Below, in pieces: positions 53,819 through 57,010 of a stretch of DNA of 57,010 nucleotides. Origin of the DNA: Lachnospiraceae bacterium (GTDB lineage Bacteria > Bacillota > Clostridia > Lachnospirales > Lachnospiraceae); contig SVEJ01000006.1 of assembly GCA_015057435.1 (NCBI GenBank), positions 1 to 57,010 of the forward strand. Reading direction: 5' to 3'. The notes under the pieces are model-generated. The model was not told where the DNA came from. It worked only from the letters and a program-made list of their open reading frames with translations, and searched no databases. How positions within the stretch are numbered: the stretch's first letter is position 1; each line of letters opens with the position of its first letter. A program made the position numbers and the translations under genes.

Positions 53819-56215
53819 ATGCAATACGGATTTTTTGATGAAGCTGCAAAAGAATATGTGATTACGAGACCGGATACACCTGCACCATGGGTGAATTATC
53901 TCGGTTCTCCAGCGTACGGAGCGATTATTTCTAACAATGCGGGTGGATACAGCTTTGAAAAGAGTGGTGCACACGGAAGAATTATTCGTTATGTATTTAA
54001 TCAGTTTGACCAGCCAGGAAGATATATTTATCTTAGAGATGATGAAACCAAAGATTTTTGGTCTGCTTCATGGCAGCCGGTTGGTAAGTCATTAGATGAA
54101 TATAAGAGTGAATGTCATCATGGTACAGGTTACACTAATATGTCTGCAGAATATGCAGGTATTCGTTCAGAAGCATTGTACTATGTACCGCTTAACAAGA
54201 GTTATGAGGTTTGGCGCATGAAGGTTACCAATCAGTCTGATAAGACAAGAAAGCTTTCTGCTTTTGGTTATTGTGAGTTTACAAACGACAGTAATTATGA
54301 GCAGGATCAGGTAAATCTTCAGTATACATTGTTTATTACAAAGACTTATTTTAATGGTAATCGTATTTATCAAACAATCAATGAGAATATCAAGAATGAT
54401 GTAGACGGTAATCAAAACACAACAAGATTTTTTGGGTTGGCAGGAGCAGATGTAACATCTTATTGTGGTGACAAGGAATGTTTCCTTGGAAGATACCACG
54501 GATATAACAATCCTGTTGCTGTCGAGAATGGTGTATGTGATAATTCTTTGAACTATAATTCTAATGCCTGTGGTGCTTTGCATACTTCGATGGAATTAGC
54601 ACCGGGCGAGACAAAAGTGTTTACATTTGTCTTAGGTATGAAGTCTGATGCAGATGCAGATGCTATTCTTAATAACTACCAGGATGTTGAGAAGGCAACA
54701 GATGCTGAACTTTCAGAGTTGAAGACATATTGGCATGGACAGTTGTCACATTTACAAGTATCAACACCATCAGATAGTTTTAATAATATGGTAAATACAT
54801 GGAATGCATATCAGTGTTTCATGACATTTATCTGGTCAAGAGCTGCATCATTCACTTATTGTGGATTGCGTAATGGATATGGATATCGTGATACAGTTCA
54901 GGATATTCAGGGTATTATTCATTTGAATCCTGATATGGCACTTGATAAGATTCGATTCATGTTGTCTGCACAGGTTGATAATGGTGGTGGACTACCACTA
55001 GTTAAATTTAATCATAACGCAGGTCATGAAGATACACCGGATGATCCTTCTTATGTAAAGGCTACCGGACATCCTGCATATCGTGCAGATGATGCATTAT
55101 GGTTATTCCCTACTGTTTACAAGTATATTGCTGAATCAGGTAATGTTGATTTTATTGATGAGGTTATTGTTTTTGCAAACGGAGGAGAAGGCACTGTATA
55201 TGAGCATTTGAAGAGAGCGATTGATTTCTCGATGAATCGTTTGGGTAATCATGGAATGCCTGCAGGTTTACATGCCGATTGGAATGACTGTTTACGTCTT
55301 GGTAAGCAAGGTGAATCAAGCTTTGTTGCAATGCAGCTTTATTATGCAATGACAGTTCTTCGTAAGTTCTCTGAGAAGAAAAACGATACAGAATATATTG
55401 CATATTTAGATAAGATTCAAAAAGAATTAGGTGATATTATCCAGGAAACATGTTGGGAAGAGGATCGATTTGTTCGTGGTTATAAGGAAGATGGTGAGTT
55501 GATTGGTTCCAAACATCATCCTGAAGCAAATATGTGGTTGAATCCGCAGTCATGGTCAGTAATTTCAGGTCTTGCTACAAAAGAACAGGCTGAGCTTGCT
55601 TTAGAGTCCGTTCATCGTGAGCTTGCAACACCTTATGGTGTAAGACTTATGGCACCTTCGTATGTGAATCATGCATTTGATGGAGCATTGATGTTGCTAT
55701 TTAATCCTTCTACAAAAGAAAACGGTGGTATTTTCTCACAGCCACAGGGTTGGATTATTCTTGCAGAAGCATTAATGGGTCATGGTGACAGAGCATTTGA
55801 ATATTTCAATAGTTCTTCTCCTGCATCAATGAATGACAAGGCAGAGATTCGTAAGCTTGAGCCATATTGCCATGGACAGTTTACAGAAAGTAGTGAGTCA
55901 CCGTTTGAAGGACGTTCTCATGTACATTGGTTGACAGGTACAGCATCTACTGTGATGGTAGGTTGTGTGGAAGGTATTCTTGGTCTTAGACCGGACTTCG
56001 ACGGTATTTGCATTTCGCCATCGATTTCTTCAGAGTGGAAAGAGTTTACAATGGACAAGGATTTCCGTGGAAAGAAGTTGCACATTGTGGTTAAGAATCC
56101 GAATGGTAAAGAATCAGGCGTAACGAAACTTACATTAAATGGTACAGTCCTTGATAGCAATTATATTAAGGCAGATTTGTTAGCAGATACGAATGACATC
56201 GTAGTTGAGTTATAA
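53819..56215 (+). CDS. Cellobiose phosphorylase (GH94)
   Basis: 798 residues, no signal peptide, so cytosolic. GH94 features: the N-terminal beta-sandwich starting MQYGFFDEAAKEYVITRPDTPAPWVNYLG, the helical barrel with NGYGYRDTVQDIQG, and GLHADWNDCLRLGK with general acid Asp490, the same number as in the characterised cellobiose phosphorylase of Cellvibrio gilvus. FSQPQGWIILAEA and the phosphate-site HVHWLTGTASTVMVG follow. It splits cellobiose with phosphate into glucose-1-phosphate and glucose, saving ATP. It lies 14 bases after pnp with AAAGGGG and probably shares its transcript. Related disaccharide specificities cannot be excluded. Confidence 0.9.
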   Translation: MQYGFFDEAAKEYVITRPDTPAPWVNYLGSPAYGAIISNNAGGYSFEKSGAHGRIIRYVFNQFDQPGRYIYLRDDETKDFWSASWQPVGKSLDEYKSECHHGTGYTNMSAEYAGIRSEALYYVPLNKSYEVWRMKVTNQSDKTRKLSAFGYCEFTNDSNYEQDQVNLQYTLFITKTYFNGNRIYQTINENIKNDVDGNQNTTRFFGLAGADVTSYCGDKECFLGRYHGYNNPVAVENGVCDNSLNYNSNACGALHTSMELAPGETKVFTFVLGMKSDADADAILNNYQDVEKATDAELSELKTYWHGQLSHLQVSTPSDSFNNMVNTWNAYQCFMTFIWSRAASFTYCGLRNGYGYRDTVQDIQGIIHLNPDMALDKIRFMLSAQVDNGGGLPLVKFNHNAGHEDTPDDPSYVKATGHPAYRADDALWLFPTVYKYIAESGNVDFIDEVIVFANGGEGTVYEHLKRAIDFSMNRLGNHGMPAGLHADWNDCLRLGKQGESSFVAMQLYYAMTVLRKFSEKKNDTEYIAYLDKIQKELGDIIQETCWEEDRFVRGYKEDGELIGSKHHPEANMWLNPQSWSVISGLATKEQAELALESVHRELATPYGVRLMAPSYVNHAFDGALMLLFNPSTKENGGIFSQPQGWIILAEALMGHGDRAFEYFNSSSPASMNDKAEIRKLEPYCHGQFTESSESPFEGRSHVHWLTGTASTVMVGCVEGILGLRPDFDGICISPSISSEWKEFTMDKDFRGKKLHIVVKNPNGKESGVTKLTLNGTVLDSNYIKADLLADTNDIVVEL

Positions 56216-56254
56216 TGAATTCCTAACATTTATTAGAAACAAAGGAGGGGTGGT

Positions 56255-56731
56255 ATGGAAATCTTACAGACTTTAATTCACAATAAAATGTTTATGGCAC
56301 CCCTTTTGAGTTGGGCGATTGCACAAGTGGTAAAAACGATTCTTAATTTTATATTGACTAAAAAATTTAATCCGGAGAGACTGATTGGCAGTGGCGGTAT
56401 GCCGAGTTGTCATTCTGCAACGGTGATAGGTCTTATGTATGCGACAGCATATTGCTGTGGGATTGAAGGATTTGAATTTCCATTAGCCACTACATTAGCG
56501 ATTATAGTCATGTATGATGCTATGAATGTCCGGATGGAAACCGGCAAACAGGCAATGATTATTAATTTCTTTTTGAAAAATGAAGAAATCGTGAAGCAAT
56601 TGAAAAATATTAGAAAAGAAGAATGGCCAAAGATTATTCTAAAAGAATATGTAGGTCATACTCCTACTCAAGTTCTGGGTGGAATTATAACAGGTCTTAT
56701 TGTTGGATACTGTGTATGTCGTTTTTTATAA
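56255..56731 (+). CDS. Divergent PAP2-family membrane protein (DUF212)
   Basis: 158 residues with AAAGGAGGGG upstream. Several hydrophobic segments. Family motifs: LLSWAIAQVVKTILNF, GSGGMPSCHSATVIGL (the phosphatase-like Ser-Cys-His loop), IVMYDAMNVRMETGKQA, and a C-terminal LKEYVGHTPTQVLGGIITG. It resembles acid phosphatase/vanadium-haloperoxidase-related proteins of unknown substrate, perhaps a lipid phosphate. It has its own terminator. Confidence 0.9.
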   Translation: MEILQTLIHNKMFMAPLLSWAIAQVVKTILNFILTKKFNPERLIGSGGMPSCHSATVIGLMYATAYCCGIEGFEFPLATTLAIIVMYDAMNVRMETGKQAMIINFFLKNEEIVKQLKNIRKEEWPKIILKEYVGHTPTQVLGGIITGLIVGYCVCRFL

Positions 56732-56767
56732 GCAAAATTGTATAATTTAATAGTAGTTAGTAATACT

Positions 56768-56797
56768 AAAGAGGAAGAGCAATCTTCCTCTTTTTGT
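56768..56797 (+). terminator. Intrinsic terminator after the DUF212 gene
   Basis: Perfect 11-bp stem AAAGAGGAAGA/TCTTCCTCTTT (56768-56778 with 56783-56793), 4-base loop, T-run. Confidence 0.92.
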
Positions 56798-56815
56798 GTA
56801 TATAACGAGCCGAGC

Positions 56816-56873
56816 ACTTTCGTTAAAAAAGCACGAGATATGCTCGCATATCTAAGTGCTTTTTTGCGAAAGT
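56816..56873. repeat. Long near-perfect hairpin (58 bases)
   Basis: Three stacked stems: ACTTTCG/CGAAAGT (56816-56822 with 56867-56873), AAAAAAGCAC/GTGCTTTTTT (56825-56834 with 56856-56865), and AGATATG/CATATCT (56836-56842 with 56847-56853), loop CTCG. 24 paired positions with small asymmetric bulges. It lies after a complete terminator and contains no gene. Confidence 0.85.
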
Positions 56874-56877
56874 ATTG

Positions 56878-57010
56878 GGCGAATATCCATCACGAAACAA
56901 GCAAAGCTTGTGAGTGGGGATGTTCGGGCTCGGCGAGGAAAAGAGGCGAATATCCATCACGAAACAAGCAAAGCTTGTGAGTGGGGATGTTCGGGCTCGG
57001 CGAGGAAAAG
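56878..57010 (+). repeat. Tandem 67-bp direct repeat running off the window end
   Basis: Copy 1 at 56878-56944 and copy 2 at 56945-57010 are identical as far as the window extends; copy 2 lacks only its last base. Each unit contains an imperfect hairpin (in copy 1 ATCC 56885, CAC 56891, ACAAGC 56897-56902 pairing with GCTTGT 56906-56911, GTG 56914, GGAT 56918) and a G+C-rich TCGGGCTCGGCGAGG segment. More copies may lie beyond. No spacers, so not CRISPR. Confidence 0.9.

Noticed and set aside
56738-56980. An 80-codon forward reading frame over the end of the DUF212 region and the repeats
   Set aside because: It runs through a strong terminator, the long hairpin and the tandem repeat, has no ribosome-binding site and has low-quality composition; chance frame.
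56878-57010. Possible CRISPR array
   Set aside because: The 67-base units abut directly without spacers, are longer than CRISPR repeats, and no cas genes are present.

Overview
The window is a low-GC stretch of Firmicutes chromosome. It most resembles an anaerobic Clostridia of the family Lachnospiraceae (Butyrivibrio, Coprococcus, Lachnospira or Roseburia type). Reasons: strong AAGGAGG ribosome-binding sites, TTGACA/TATAAT promoters with 17-bp spacers, a gap-pgk-tpi glycolytic cluster with gpmI and eno nearby, NfnAB electron-transfer subunits, sporulation-type genes (GerW/YtfJ, YlbJ, SpoIIM-like), cell-wall-binding-repeat proteins, and cellulose/cellobiose genes (GH5 cellulase, GH94 phosphorylase). 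Genus cannot be fixed from the sequence alone. Coding density is high and no stretch over 300 bases lacks a gene.

Layout. 1-10512: glycolysis (end of gap, pgk, tpiA, gpmI, eno) interleaved with an M15 peptidase, nfnAB, a small membrane protein and a shikimate-kinase-like gene. 10597-14460: secG, rnr, smpB, a small membrane protein and ssrA (tmRNA), the trans-translation and nonstop-mRNA decay cluster. 14476-19338: an unknown membrane protein, a two-component system with a lipoprotein, an orphan cheV and a small reverse-strand gene. 19529-23774: an acidic membrane protein overlapping hisH-hisF, an acetyltransferase and a second lipoprotein. 23833-28453: LysM protein, degenerate rhomboid, unknown genes, DUF2953-gerW and a 45-residue membrane peptide. 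28550-33135: rpmB divergent from yloU-fakA-recG, a conserved Firmicutes order. 33345-34901: lipoprotein-type cellulase. 35018-39483: rsmD-coaD-coiled-coil gene convergent with ylbJ-tmcAL (the ylbH-ylbI-ylbJ-ylbM neighbourhood of Bacillus). 39764-44755: recA (with a LexA box)-recX, rny, SpoIIM-like, xerD. 44894-49861: Gld-type ABC transporter and two cell-wall-binding/CAP-like proteins. 49876-56731: aroC (reverse), rpsO and pnp each with a structured leader, cellobiose phosphorylase, and a DUF212 membrane protein. 56816-57010: a long hairpin and a tandem 67-bp repeat running off the window end.

Most of the window is ordinary core genome and I do not see a defence island, prophage, CRISPR array or insertion sequence. 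The points most worth a second look are: an intrinsic-terminator hairpin lying inside the last codons of ylbJ; a 9-base motif shared at equivalent positions in the rpsO and pnp leaders; a shikimate-kinase-family protein with Asn at the position of the shikimate-binding Arg58; a rhomboid-fold protein with no visible serine-protease motif and an added Cys/His tail; a unit of unknown genes with gerW; and the terminal hairpin and tandem repeat.
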